DNA from: Notospermus geniculatus
Taxonomy: Eukaryota > Nemertea > Pilidiophora > Heteronemertea > Lineidae
Direction of reading: 5' to 3'
DNA: 64,000 nucleotides
Assembly: GCA_002633025.1 (NCBI GenBank)
Contig: NMRB01000072.1
Coordinates: 429,981-493,980 of the forward strand
The notes under the pieces are model-generated. The model saw only the letters and a program-made list of their open reading frames with translations. It ran no database searches and had not been told where the DNA came from. Made by a program: the position numbers and the translations under genes. Shown here in pieces: positions 38,365-62,256 of this stretch (position 1 is the first letter of the stretch; each line of letters starts with the position of its first letter).

Positions 38365-39569
38365 TTCCAAAATACTTTTTGTGGAAATGTTCCATAATGT
38401 TAAAATCTTGACACTTTTGTGGAGTATTTCAACATGTCGCCAGATCAAGTGTTGTCGAACTGACCATAGCAGCGACTAATTTCGACTTTTGTCATTCAGT
38501 GTATCAGAGGCCTTTAGTGTTAGCGGGTTGCACGGTGGGGGTGGGGGGAGGGTTACCGGACGTCGACGAAAACAATTGCTGTTGTTTACAGAGGTTGTAC
38601 ATTTTCAACCACGAAATTTACTGTTAGAAACGTTATGTATAGTGAGTGGGCTAGTGTGAAATACCGCACTTTCAGAACAGTGCTCACTGTAGAATACAGG
38701 AACGCGCATAGGCTACACGGGGAGTGCATTGCTATACAGGAACGCGCATAGGCTACACGGGGAGTGCATTTCTGAGCATAGCAACTTGATTTATGCTGGG
38801 ACAGGTTTTTAATTAATTAATTGGTTCCACATGAATCTATAATGGAGAGAGCATGCAATCGGTGCCAGAATGGTAATTCATTAAACTCCTTTTGTGCGCT
38901 CTGATCAACGATGGATCTTATGCGCAACGAATGGACCGTGATTCCCAGGGGATCTGCTATTCCCGTCCTTCAAGTGCGTTTTGCGGTGCGGTTTCCTCAA
39001 GCAATTGGATTTAACACTGTATTTCAATGAAACACACTGGCACCTCTCGCCTCACAAGCCTTTCTCACTTTGTCAATGGGTTCGAGATTCCCTCGCGGAG
39101 AACTCGCTGGTTTTCTCGGGGTTGACTGCAACATGGCAACGGTTAGCAAACGCCCTGGTGGTCTCTCTGAATGCGATTCCCTTTTTCCCGATGACCCAGA
39201 TCCAACACCTGTCAAATACAAAGAAAATCGATGAAACCTCCTGCCCACTACCTTGAGTCTTGCCACCCCGCAGTCAGACACTATTAAGTTTATAACACCA
39301 GAAAAACTGCTATTCACGCCACAGGCATGGGGTCAACATTATTTGTTTCCTGTGAATCCCTTACTGGTGTCCCTGACATCCCATAAGCTGAGATAAAACG
39401 TAGTCCCCCGTCTGTGGCTTATTTAGATTTCACGTAGCAGAGAGAATGGCAGTTGCTGATCGCCATTTTTGTTAAACCTGTTGTTTTTCGAGGGTTTGCC
39501 CTTCTGCGGAGTCCAATCAACGGGATTGGATGAAACTGAATGAAATTCCTATGTTGAATATTGAATATT
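38365..39569. repeat. Duplicated block around exon 1 of gene C, deleted copy
   Basis: Second copy of 37032-38364. Differences are the 149-bp deletion, a local 39-base tandem repeat near 38695-38770 (GAACGCGCATAGGCTACACG unit), and scattered substitutions. Confidence 0.85.
39036..39134 (-). pseudogene. Truncated copy of calcyphosine-like C exon 1
   Basis: Starts at the ATG at 39134-39132 and repeats the first 33 codons of gene C exon 1 (MLQSTPRKPASSPRG...). It stops at 39036, where a deletion of about 149 bases removed the end of the exon and its splice donor. It lies in the block 38365-39569. It cannot splice normally to exon 2, so it is a non-functional copy or a null haplotype. Confidence 0.82.
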
Positions 39570-42500
39570 AGTTGTCAGGGCACCGCCCGGGACAGCCTGT
39601 CGCTAGCAATCTGCGTTGTGGGCAGAGCGTCGTCGCAGCTTGTCTCAGCGCACCGAGCGATTCAAGACTGATTGATGCGACACCAAAACGCTGACGTCGA
39701 ATTCTTTTGACCGATACCATGCATAATAATCGATGAATGCACAAAAAGGAAAAGGTTGAACTTACCTTGAAAAACCGTGTGTATCACTTTTCCTCCTCGA
39801 TGAAATAATTAGAAATGCACAACTAATGTTGACGGGAATCACTCATTGTTTCCAGTGGGAGGTAATAAAACACGAGCTCACGCATGTCTTGTGAGTTCTC
39901 CACAAGAAGCGATCGTATCTGATTCATGTAAAGAAGGTATAAATCAATAAACTGGTTAACTCTTTATTGTGACAGGAACGTGGGGTGGGGGTGGGGTGCA
40001 CTAGGTGCACATGCATGCACCTCCCTACACAGCAGTAAGAGAGTTCCCGCTCTGGCAAGCAGAAGAAAATCAACCACCTTGTAATCGTGTAAATTTTGGC
40101 TAAGAATAGCACTATTGAAATCACGTGTCGGAGCATTATAGAATTCCAAAATTTACTGGGAGCCCCAGACCCCCTCCGAACTTTGTTACTCTTCACCATA
40201 CTCTGAAGGCCGGTTCCCGCAAAAATGTCGTAAATGCACCCTGGTTTATATGGACGAAGTCGGGTCCTTGAAATGAATGCACATAACAGCAATGTCCCAT
40301 ACAAACGACAGATAAGAGAGGGAATCTTCCCTGGTCTTCTACTAGACTCCGAAAGCAGTCTTATTTTGAAGCGCTCCCGACTTTTTCGGCTCCTTTTGGT
40401 TTCAGAAGTAGGCCTCAAGTCTAAGAATTTATCAACGGGGTAATTTTGTTTCTTGCTGAATTGCATGCTAGCAATTTCACCAGGAAAAGTTGCCTCTAAC
40501 GCATGGGGTGCCTGACTGACGAAGTGTAGTGATCTGCCAGTTTGGGAGTATTAAAAGAAAATGGAACAAAACGCGGGAAAATGTGAAGGGATTCAACTTT
40601 GGCGCCGAGATGACTGACGGATTTTAGTTCAGATTTCCCCCTGAAGATGGCCATGTAGTCGCACTCCGTCGTGTCGGGACCGAGATCACCTGTTGTTACA
40701 TGCACAGGCGTTGTACACACACACATAGCACGAGCAACTCTGGGCGTCGGTTGTACATGTTGTAAGTATCTTCCAAATAAATGATCAATTTTCCAATTCT
40801 GACCGTTGCATTTGTAAGTATTGTCTAATAAAATTGAGTCTTAATGACAGCAAGCCTATTTTGAATGGTGGACTGGATTTTGTTTGCTTCTTTCTATCAT
40901 TTTCTTGCAGTTTTGTGTCTTCTGTTCTTATTTCCTGCTGAAGTGTATCTCAGTGTATCGGTCGGCGGCGGCAGTGTAGGCCTCCTGTGTACACGGCTGT
41001 AACGTATATGTACATGTGGCTATGTGCAGCTGTGGTGGTGCACCGGGTGGCTGGTGTTGGGCCTACTGCAGGTGTCCATGATGCATACACTTACATGAAT
41101 TAGGCCTAGGCTATAGGGCGTACTCACTTGGAATAGACATGTTGCTAAAGTCGGCCATTTTTTCCCAGAGAGGGTGTAAACAAACACTGAATGTACAGTG
41201 AATGTACACCACTGATGTACAGCATGTTTTAAAATCTGCAAAAACATAAAAACTTGCCTTGAAAATGTCTCACATAACATAACCATCAGTAAAACAACAT
41301 TAATATGCACTGAGCCTTGGCTTACTTTTCGTAAAATAGTAAATTCAGAAAAGAAAAAACAGACTTTTGTTGCCAACCCAACCTTGGGTCCAGGTTTATG
41401 AATCATCTATGTTTCATACTGTGGGATAGGAGCCTGGAAACCTGGAGCTGAGGTTTGTCCTAAACGGCATGATAAAGTCTTTTAAAATTTTTTGTGTGAA
41501 GTATCTTCACAATTTTCGGCCTGGGCACATTGCATCACTTATGTAGCATTGCTGAGCAGGTGTTCATTTTGGAACTTTTCACTGAAGTTTTTGTGTAATT
41601 GCAGGTTTTAAAACATGCTGTGCATCAATGGTGTACATTTACTGTACATTCAGTGTTTGTTTACACCCTCTGGGAAAAAATGGCTGACTTTCGCAACATG
41701 TCTATTAGCAGTGACCAATAATTGCCATTGGCCTGCCCTACCTCCCAAAAGGCAAAAGGCCTTGCGAAGGCCTTGCTTGCAGTTGCAGAGTAGGCAGCCT
41801 AAAATTAACTAGGGCTAGGCAGGCCTATGCTGCTATAGGCCTACAACTAGCGTAGCCAGCGTAGCACAGCCAGGGAAGACAAGAGTACCGTAGGCCTACT
41901 GTAAGTTGTGATGGGGAGATGTAGGCCTATTGGCTTAAATTTTCAGCTCCCCAAGGGCCCCAAAGGCCAAATTCCATGAGTGCAATGTGCTTCAAACATC
42001 AAAGACAAAGGCCATGAACGCTATGCCTGTGGCCAGTCACTCTTTAGTGCAACTGCATGCTGTAGCCTGTATAGGCCTAGCTAACTAGGTATTTTGATCT
42101 CTGCCCTAGCTTTGCTTAGCAGAGGCCTTATTAAATTTTATGAAGAAGGCCATGTAAAGAAAAAATAGTTGTTCAGCATCCTTCCACTCTCAATTTTCTG
42201 ATCTGAGGATAGCGGGAGTTTTTTATTTTTTATTGAGTTTGAAATCCATGTTACCATGGTAACCACGGCAACCTGAAGGAAATTCCAATTGTAATACGTA
42301 TGAATAGAAATAAAAACTACTCTCTATCCTTTAAAACAGTACTGTGTTGTTTTATTTAAGCATCCCAGCCTAAAATTTTATCACTCTTGGTGGTTTTTTG
42401 AAAGGTTTTTGAAAATAAAAAATAAAAAAAAATTGAGGAGGGGTGATTTCAATGGCGGGAGGGGATGCTAACCAACTACCCGGTACTCTATTATTTTTAC

Positions 42501-42598
42501 ATGGCCTAATGTTTTTTCGTTACAGTCACTAGAACAAAGAACTAAAGAAAGACTTGAGTGTGACTTGACTGAGGAGAGAAAAACAAATTGAGCTGAGG
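39570..42598. other. Intergenic region between divergent genes C and A
   Basis: No coding exon is supported apart from the gene A leader just before 42599. The notable structure is the large inverted repeat at 41142-41706. AGGCCTA-type words are frequent at 41815-41930 and 42060-42090. The promoters of genes C and A should both lie in or near this interval. Confidence 0.5.
41142..41706. repeat. 565-bp foldback element with about 100-bp arms
   Basis: Left arm (about 41142-41246) and right arm (about 41601-41706) are inverted copies. Both contain AATAGACATGTTGC, a run CCAGAG...GGTGTAAACAAACACTGA and GCATGTTTTAAAA. The roughly 350-base middle has no open reading frame of note. It resembles a non-autonomous DNA transposon with long inverted ends. 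Confidence 0.8.
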
Positions 42599-44024
<1,426 letters not shown>

Positions 44025-47000
44025 ATGTTAATATTCGGTAAGAATATGCCTTTTTGTTGTGTCAGATGCTACAGCTGTCTAGTATTTTGAACTGAATTTA
44101 GGCCTCAGGTTTAAATGTTTCAGCTGCATGCATATTCAAGAACTACAGCGGCCAAAATGAGTAAAAATTAATACTGGTAGATTGCTCAAACTTCTGAGGG
44201 ATTCTTCTGAATGTGACATGTCATAGAGAGAAATGATTATTTGTAATAAATTCTAATCCCTGCTCTCATCTTCATTTCAGATTTGTCAGGTGGTGAATGT
44301 ACTTATTCCATTCCAGTCCTAGGGGAAGTTGAGGTTGGATTAAAATGTAATGGGTCCATTGGAATGGGCTGGTGTCTGGAGGACATCATCCTTCGTGTGG
44401 TTACTGAACAAAAATCAAGTCCTTGATCCTAATGGAAGTAAAAGGCATGCTATCTGACATTCATCAAATACTTAATAAGCAGGCTACTGAAAATATATGT
44501 TTTTTCACCTGTTTCGTGCATGTATCTTATAACTTCATTGTCACAAATGTGTAAGCGTCCTAAGTTACCGGTAATGCTTTGTGTTGGTTGCAGAAGGAAG
44601 GTTTAATTTTCAAGTGTATTGTTGCTGTTGACCTGAAATGAATGCATATCATCAATATCAACAGCATATATCATATCTGTACTTCATCATTTTCTCTGCC
44701 TCGTGGAGTCCATGAACCAGTCAGTATATTCCTGCTGAAGAAAGCGTTTGGCCTAGTAGTCTTGATCAAAATCTCCATTGACCGCCTTAGAAAAATCAAA
44801 GTTATTCTGACATTTATCTTAACAGAGTGAAATAGAAATTTCATTGTTGTTATGAAGAATTTTTGTTCGGTGACTTACTGGTTCGTACACGAGTAAGAAG
44901 GCAGAATTCCTATTTTGTGTTCACTGTTGCAAGATACTCCGTAACCGTTGCCTATGTGGTACAGAAAGATGGGAAAGTAATTTTCAGACATACTGATATT
45001 TGTGTTGGCAGTCATCTCTGATGGTTGCTGTGGAAATTTCAGAAGTCACTAAAATGCTCACCAGGCTTGTGGGGAGATGAACTGCTTCACTGCCCCTTTA
45101 ACACCGTAAATGTACCAAACTCAATGCAATGCATATTTCATCTTTTACATTTTCCTCGCATCTCTTGACGAGGCCTTTTGGCCCGATCTGTTATTAGGTT
45201 ATCTAGATCAAGAACGATGAAATTTTTAAGGAAAAAAAATTCTATGAGAAGTTGCTAACCTCAATTTTACCCGTAATAGTTTTGCTCTTTGCATTAATTG
45301 CTTAACATATCGATGAGAACTTGATATCTATTCCATTGCATGAAACTTCTGTAACATTTCATAATATTCAGATGATCATGTGCATGTTCAATTGTTCTTC
45401 TGCAAGTGTTATTCAAGCATTCCTTCCATATATAACAGTACCTCAGCAGACTGTGACTGATTCTTTGGCTGGGATGAATAAATGAGAACCCTTACTACAT
45501 GGCTGACAACTAGGCCTACTCTTACACCCACCAACTGTGGTATTTGTGAGGCAAGTATGTATTTTCATTCACGCATTTATTCATCTCAGCCTTTAATCTA
45601 TTGCATTTATTGTTCTCCTTTTATAAGATTTTCCACTTTCAAAATTATATTATTATATTTTAAGCTCAGTCTGAGTGGGGGCATGGTTTTTTAGATGTTA
45701 CAGAATTAGTAGTTGATAGTTGGAAGCTTTTATGAATCCATTATATTGTGTTCTGTTGCCTTGTTCAAAACTATGGTTTTATTTCGGGTCTGATTCTTTT
45801 GGGGTGCGGATATTTCTTTCATTTGACTATCTTAAAGCCACACCCAAAACCTAGACTTCCTGGCCATGGTATTATCATTGTACTTTACACATAATCGGTG
45901 TGATGGTGGTCTATTTTGAAGTGACTGCTTGGTGTTGCAAATGTTTAAGAAGCCAGTGTACCGGTCGTCAAAATCAGTGTTGTGTATGATAATCATATGA
46001 AATTACTGCCCGTATGTATGGTGGTATGCTACTAGTCTTGGTGCCAGCTGCTCAAAGTGACTGCCGCCAAGACAACTGTTAAACTCCAGCTTATCACAGC
46101 CAATAGTAATTTGCTGACATTGTAGCTTTGGCCCCCATTTATTTTGCATTCGGCTTGTGTAGCGCTCATTCCAATGATTATTCCATCAGGCTTGACCAAT
46201 TGATTGACCTGCTGACATACTTCAAACTTGTGTGTTCATGGAAGTCTTTCCTCCACAAAGATACAATTTTTTCAGTATTAGCCGTATGTCTCTTGTCGTA
46301 CAATATATCTCTGACACTGAACGAAGTGTATTATGCTCCCTCCTCCCTGAAGCCAGGTGTCTTGTAACATTGTTAACTTCCAAAATACATGTATTTTATT
46401 CAGGAGCTTTACGATACTCTATTGTATCATAGTTTAATGCTGAACGAGGAATACTGTGTACACATGACAGTCCATTGTTTCACATTCTCTCCTATGCAAA
46501 CAAGATGAAGTTGGAGGGCTGTGGTTCAGGAGTCAGTCGATAGAATTCACTGCAGGTGCTTTTCGGCAAACAATTGGCGTCTCTGTGTATCAGTTATATG
46601 TATCTGTTTAAAGTTAGGACTTTTTTGTGGTTACTGATTTTCCATGGTTGATGCAGCCTACTGACATGACAAATCTCTAGAGTCTATTAGTGATATATCT
46701 TTCCTGTAATATGTGCGTGACATATTCCTGTGATTTGAATATTGTGATTTTAGATGCAAAAGCTGCTGTTTGCCTGCATTGGTCACACTGCTTCTCTCTC
46801 TTTCATGAAATGTGTGTAGGTTTTCCCAACAAATTTGATGTCAGTCTGTTCATTCTGGCCGTTACAACTTGAATATCGTACTCTTATAATTTGCCTTCTC
46901 AGAGATTTAAATTGCAGAGATATTTGGATATTCGAACACTTACTTAACTTTTTTTGACACAATATTTTGCCAAAATATTGAATGGTGCAATGTCCATTGA

Positions 47001-50000
47001 AATCCAACTGATTAAGTGTCTTCTGTGAAGTATTGTAAAATATACAGGCCTTTGCTCAACAGATAGTTCTGAATTCGTCTCCATATCCTGAGATTGTACG
47101 AGATACCTTACTGTATTATGAAAATGAGCACAGTTAGCAGTTCCCAGGATGCACCAAATTAAGCCAAATGGAGCAGCATATTCATTGGCTGATTTTTTGT
47201 AGCCAAACACACTTATAGTCACTACCACTACCACTACAGATCTGAATTTTTAGTCCCTGTTAAATATTTGCAAGGTTGAAGTTCTTCAACACTACAAGGA
47301 GTTAATCATGAACTTGCACTTTGTAGTGGTTCTTCTTACCGGTACTTTCTTAGAAATGGATTTTAACCACATTTTAATCCCTATCTCTTTTCTTTTTAAC
47401 CATATCAGCGAAATTTTATCAAATCCTTGTTAAAAGATAGTATTTTTATGTTTGGTAATGGGTATGATGTTTATTATTTTCTTATTTTTGTCTAACACAG
47501 ATAATTCTTGTTGCTCACTTGTACTTGCCTTTCACAGCTGAATGTTTGAATGAATATCCAGAAGCTCAATACTATTTAATGGGAATTAGATGAATAATTT
47601 TGGATGTGGTATTGTGTCTTGAATCTTTAGCCAATGAAGCACACATGTAGTACTTGCCAAGACAAGAAGCTGTCCTAGGTGCTAATTTACCATTAGGTGT
47701 GGTCAGACCTGTAGATTGTTTTTGAACAGTGTGTTTTACCATCAAGTTCAGCCCCATATAAGTTCACTGAAGAATAAAATGGATGCATGTTTGGATGATA
47801 CTGTTGAACTGGTGCAAAAATCAACTGAATGATAATGATATCTATCTTCAAGTTCTTAACCAGGCCAAATAGGTTTGTGTCGTACTCATCTGATAGTCTA
47901 TCATCAACCCAGCCAGTTCAATATTATGGAATATGAACACCATTTGCTGGTAAGGCTGCAATCACAGAGCTACACGCTGCATGGACACACCGGCTTCACG
48001 GTCGCGAGGTCTTTGTGAAGCCATTGTTAACTGGCATGTCCATGTAGTGTGTAGATCTATGTGATTGCAGCCTAATGGTCATTTGCGGGCATCTTATTTC
48101 TATTTAAAGGCCTACTTAGTCAATTTTCGAGGCCACTTTTCCTCTGGGTGTGGCGGTTATCATTCTGTTGTTGATAACTATAGCAGTGGTATTTTTACAA
48201 GTATTGTTTCACTTTTAAGGTTAAAGCGGAGAATAATAAACTTATAACATATTCTGAATCTTGCTTCTTCTGTTCTATTTTTCATTCCTCCCTCATTGGG
48301 TTCATATTGCTTCAAGGAGACCAATGTTACTGATGTCAGAACGGCAAACCTGTGCGCTGGCTACTGCCACACTATTCCTTGGACTCCATTTAATGGAGAG
48401 ACCAACATTCCATCTTGTCAAAGATGTTGTTGAAGACAATATTGAATAGCCTTAGTTATGAATGAGTGGTGTTGTGCAATAACATCTGCATTCCATTCAT
48501 TGTAAGCTCCGAACCGGGGTTTCAACCACTAAACATGTAGTGAAAAAAATTCTACGAATAGAATTCTTGTACCTTCATAGATGGCAGATTAGGGTTAGAA
48601 TGTCCAACAGGCCGGTTGGTAGCAACAAGCAGCAAAGTAATGTTTTGAAAGGCATCTGACAAAGTGGCAGACAAGTTTATTTTGGTGTCTGCCAACACAG
48701 ATTTAGTGCCTGCCTTGTAATGGATTATTGCAGTAAAAACCCTGTTATTTGTGCCTGTCAACATGACAGGCACTAAATTAGTGGCACCTTACAAATCACA
48801 GTTTGGTGTCTGACAATGTCCTTGACAGGCTGCTTAATTTGCTGCTTGTAGCAACCCAAATTAGGGTTGGTTAGGGGCTTCCCAAGAGGGAGGGGCCCCC
48901 TGTGACGGCCTGAGATTTTAAACCCTTCTTAGGCCTATATAAGTATTAGGATCTGCCATATAAACCCGCAATGAAGGTACAAATTCCTGTGCGCTATGTC
49001 CCATTTGCCATTTACAGAAAACTGCGTAGTAGGCCTAGGCCTATTTATCGTCGAGTTCAATTGGAACTATAACGGGCACGACAGCAGGGGTGAAAGGGCT
49101 TCTAAAACTAATTCATTGATTGTAATTTATGTAATTCCTGCCACAACCCCAGAGCGTCTTTGTTGCTATGGTTGCAAATAGGGCCAACCTCGAATACAGC
49201 TGTGTATTCTCGCTCTCTAACACTCGAAGACCGCGTGCTTGACCTGCAGCAATTAGGGCACCTGGATCGAGATTGACACTGCAGGTGCCCGTGACGTCAT
49301 CTGCTGCCATTTTGACAACAAGTGAGGTTAGCAGCACGCATTGTGCATTTGCAAAAAATTGTGTTATCTTACGTCTACATTTCTTCGAAAAAGTGCATTT
49401 CCTACGAAAGGCATGAACGTTTATTTTCTTTTTTAAGTTATAACTCATTTGCACCTGCTGATAATCACGAAATTCGACTGAAAAACGTAGGATTTCGGCG
49501 CAACTCTACACGCGCGATGATGGTATTCAGTGCATGGATGCACTGCACTGTCATGCTGTATGTAGGCCTACTACTGACAATGACTGACTACATACATGTA
49601 GCCTACTAGGCCTAGCCTATGCACTGCAGTGCATGATGCATGCATGTCTATGCTAGGCCTAGGCCCAGCCTATGTGTGAAAAACAAGTGTTCAGTGGATT
49701 GCATATTTCAGTTTCATGGAGGTGTGTGGTGTAGGCCTCTATCATAGCATAAGGCCTACTACTATCTTCTTATCTATAGGCAGGCCTAGCCTATAGACAT
49801 GTACGGTTGAAAGTGTACCTATGTTTACAAAGTTTTTCCCGGGTATTTTTTACTCAAACAGAGATTGCGAGTAAACTGAGCGTATACATCCCAAATACAC
49901 ATCACCGTCATATTCACAATTGCCTATAGTTCACGAACATACAAGAAGTACAGCGTGTACTGTATACAGACGCGTACGGGACCGGCAAAGTTCCAAGAAA

Positions 50001-51315
50001 GTCCAAATGACTTTTCAAAAACTCCGCCATGGTCCTCCCAGCAGCATGACGTGACGGCGTCACAACACTGTGTGCCATGTGACTTCCATTCCACGACGTC
50101 ATCCATGCCGTTCTGTCAGACGCACACGCCGGGCCACAAATAGGCCTGACACAAAAATAAAACATTTAATTTTCAATAAATCATGTAAAAGGTCGATATT
50201 TTCTGGGGGACAGTCGAAAATCTGCCGAGTGGTACACTATTTATCCATTACGTCTATAGGCAGGCCTGAAGCTGAAGCTTGGCCTAGCCTAGCTAGGTCG
50301 TAGGACATATGTACCGGTAGGCCCTAGGCCTACGCTACCGGTAATCATACTAGCAACGAGGGCTAGGATGGCATGGTTCCAGGTGATTGTGGTTCGCCGC
50401 TTTTTGACGTCATCTCCCACTCAATTTTTGTCACTTATCTTTGACCCACAACAATTACGTATTTAATATATTAATAAGTGAAATCAGAAAAAAACAACAC
50501 AGCATGTTCGAGTGTGTATCCTTGTTTATCCCATGTGACCTTCAACCCATTGTTCTTACAACAACGTCGTGATGCTGTAAACTATCCGGGGGCGACTTCG
50601 GCGAGTGCCGGATGCGCTCCGAAGGGGGGGTATCGCGGTTCGCCATTTCATCGGAAATCGATGATTAAAGTGTGCTTATCATTTTCTTCACGGTAAATAA
50701 AGATACCTATTGTTAGCTCTGCTTGTATTGATGTTTGTTTTAACTCTTCTTCAAAATCCGTTCACAGCAAGTGTGTGAATTTGCCGTCGTAAGTTGACAC
50801 ACCTTCCCCGCTCACTGCGCCTTCCGTGAAAAGACTGTCTCATTGGTCTGTGACGTTACGACATGTACAACGTCATTGTGACGTTGCGTATTTTGCATAT
50901 GAAAACAAGCGCCGATGGGGGTACCCCGGTTCGCCAATAACATCAATCCCAACGTAAACAATGTGCACGTGGATTTTATGAAAATGAATGACTGTCACCC
51001 TTGACCTGAATCAACGCAGAGGCCGTAGCATCTTTTAGTCGGGGAATTGTGTCAACTGAAACGCGGTCTTCAGGAGCATGAAAGTGTGTGCCGTTTTTCG
51101 GCTGTTTTGTCGTAGGTTGCCATTTTACTGCATTGAGGTGGACATGCTGCTAAAAATCAGTGAATTGTGAAGGAAATAACAGACGAAATTCGATGAAAGT
51201 TGGTTAGCTTGTAGTGTTGACTTACCTCTTTGAAGTGGTCGAACAGTCAGAGAGGTTGGCATCGCTACGTCCGGACAGGGGGTCAACGAAAAAAATTATC
51301 AGTTTGCGGTGCGGG
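44025..51315. other. Downstream of gene A, no gene seen
   Basis: The start is the gene A 3' untranslated region. Beyond it I see no splice-consistent exon. Small inverted-repeat elements lie at 45467-45591 (GGCTGGGATGAATAAATG ends) and 47954-48072. Several TGACGTCA or TGACGTCAT CRE-like sites (49291, 50404, 51323) sit in locally CG-richer DNA at about 49250-51350, which could mark an unrecognised promoter. Confidence 0.45.
47954..48072. mobile_element. MITE with GGCTGCAATCACA ends and TAA target duplication
   Basis: 119 bp. Ends GGCTGCAATCACA and TGTGATTGCAGCC are exact complements, flanked by TAA on both sides (47951-47953, 48073-48075). A second pair of arms is CATGGACA / TGTCCATG. The 3-bp TWA target and GG start fit PIF/Harbinger-type elements. 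Confidence 0.88.
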
Positions 51316-51862
51316 CTGTGACGTGACGTCAGAAAGTGGCAAACCGCGATCACCTGATGTTAGTCATGAAATTCACGACTTCGAATATTTAGGCCTATCG
51401 GTATTTGGGATAGGCCTATTCTACGTCGTGATTCAGGACTCGCTTTACTGTGGAGGGAATCTGCACCGTTTTGAGAAGGACAGAATGTTTTCACTGCTTG
51501 TGAAGCTCTGGGAGCAGGACATCATTAAAAAAGTATCCTACATGTATCATGAAATTTCAATATTCTAGATGACACTCATACTGTTGCCCAAAAAATCTGA
51601 CCACTTCTAAGGTGTTTAAAATCCGACGTTTGAAGGGCAGTAAAAACACGCCGCCATATCCCTGTACATTGGTTTGTTAATATCTAGCTATAGGGCTAGG
51701 TAGGCTAGGCAAGAGGCAGCTAGCTAGGCCTAGGCTACCCTAGACAAGTTAAAAATCTGCCTTTTAAGCTAAGAAGGCTTACCGGTAGGTACCCTTGGTC
51801 CTCGGGCTATAGGCCAGTAGGCCAAGTCGAATTATTTGTGATGTCAGACTAGAGCTACATGT
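51316..51862. repeat. 547-bp segment, empty-site copy
   Basis: Repeated at 51864-52871 directly after the single N at 51863. Without the transposon and its 5-bp target duplication (461 bases), the second copy is also 547 bases. The uninterrupted target reads GAAATTCACG at about 51367-51376. Confidence 0.92.
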
Positions 51863-51863
51863 N

Positions 51864-52871
51864 CTGTGACGTGACGTCAGAAAGTGGCAAACCGCGATCA
51901 CCTGATGTTAGTCATGAAATTCCATGGTTGCCACAGGGCATTAAAAAGCATTAAAAGTCATTATCTCCATTCTGTGTGTTTTAAAGGCATTAAAAAGGCA
52001 TTATTTTTACTGCAAAGCAAACAGAGGCATTAAAAAGGTCTTAAATTAGGCCTATAGCTTGGTAGGTGTTGTGTCAAAACAGCATTGCTCAAGCACGCTG
52101 TTAGGCCCTTACGTCTTTTAGACCAAGCCAATTACCGGTAGTGATTCCAGCAATGGGTGACACAGCATTGAATTTGATTGCACTGCAGGGCAGTCATTCA
52201 TCCGTGACCAGGTAGTTTGACTTAGTCTGATATTTATCGCTGCTGAAAATCACATGTAAAACGAATGAATATGAAGCCCGAAGATGTTGTGAATTGGCAT
52301 TAAATTATGTCTAGACGTGGCATTAAAAAGGCATTAAAAGTCATTAAATGTGTCGTTGTGATTGCTGTGGCAACCATGAATTCACGACTTCGAATATTTA
52401 GGCCTACCGGTATTTGGGATAGGCCTATTCTACGTTGTGATTCAGGACTCGCTTTACTGTGGAGGAAATCTGCACCGTTTTGAGAAGGACAGAATGTTTT
52501 CACTGCTTGTGAAGCTCTGGGAGCAGGACATCATTAAAAAAGTATCCTACATGTATCATGAAATTTCAATATTCTAGATGACACTCATACTGTTGCCCAA
52601 AAAATCTGACCACTTCTAAGGTGTTTAAAATCCGACGTTTGAAGGGCAGTAAAAACACGCCGCCATATCCCTGTACATTGGTTTGTTAATATCTAGCTAT
52701 AGGGCTAGGTAGGCTAGGCAAGAGGCAGCTAGCTAGGCCTAGGCTACCCTAGACAAGTTAAAAATCTGCCTTTTAAGCTAAGAAGGCTTACCGGTAGGTA
52801 CCCTTGGTCCTCGGGCTATAGGCCAGTAGGCCAAGTCGAATTATTTGTGATGTCAGACTAGAGCTACATGT
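51864..52871. repeat. 547-bp segment, transposon-carrying copy
   Basis: Near-identical partner of 51316-51862, interrupted by the 456-bp element at 51923-52378. Outside the insertion only a few substitutions are seen. Confidence 0.92.
51923..52378. mobile_element. Non-autonomous DNA transposon, 14-bp ends, 5-bp target duplication
   Basis: 456 bp beginning CATGGTTGCCACAG and ending with the exact complement CTGTGGCAACCATG. It is flanked by AATTC on both sides (51918-51922, 52379-52383); the empty copy has one AATTC. Subterminal DNA repeats the word GGCATTAAAAAG in one orientation at both ends. No open reading frame. The superfamily is not clear: a 5-bp duplication is known for Transib-like and some Ginger-like elements, but these ends do not match those I know. 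Confidence 0.93.
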
Positions 52872-52929
52872 AGATAGAGTATGCCTACTTGACGTATATT
52901 AGGCCTAAACCAGAAGGTTGTCCCTGATA

Positions 52930-53145
52930 GACAATTGTCAAATTGAAGTAAACGAGAACGATCTGAAATCGCAACCTAACCACAACCTCGGTCTGAAAGT
53001 GAATGATGTGATGCAGAGAACCCCACAACAGTGACTTCGATGACGTTGCACCAGAGTCGACCATTGCTGAATCATGGATTGCGTCACATCAGATCGAGGT
53101 TGTGGTTGTGATTTTGGTGGAAGTGCGCAGATCTGCTAATTCAAG
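52930..53145. repeat. MITE-like foldback element, copy 2
   Basis: Diverged relative of 3532-3803: CAAATTGAAGTAAACGAGAA, CAACCTCGGTCTGAAA, cattgctgaatcatggattgc, then an arm complementary to the start (GGAAGTGCGCAGATCTG). It lies about 200 bases upstream of the start codon of gene B. Confidence 0.75.
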
Positions 53146-53355
53146 AATACAGAATACAGATTGATCTATTGTATATTGGCATTGGCAAGCCAAACCCAGC
53201 TGGCTACAGCCAGATTGAAATTTCCGAACTTCAGGAACCATTGGGATCCTGCAGTCAAGCCTAATTCCAACTTGATGATCTTGTGCTGATATCACTGCAG
53301 CCACAGAAAGTTTCACCACCTCCTCCTCAGTACAACTCCGTGGGTACCAGTAGAC

Positions 53356-62256
<8,901 letters not shown>

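Noticed and set aside
39924-40466. Minus-strand open frame of 180 codons
   Set aside because: No recognisable motif, no supporting splice structure and composition like the surrounding non-coding DNA; kept as unassigned.
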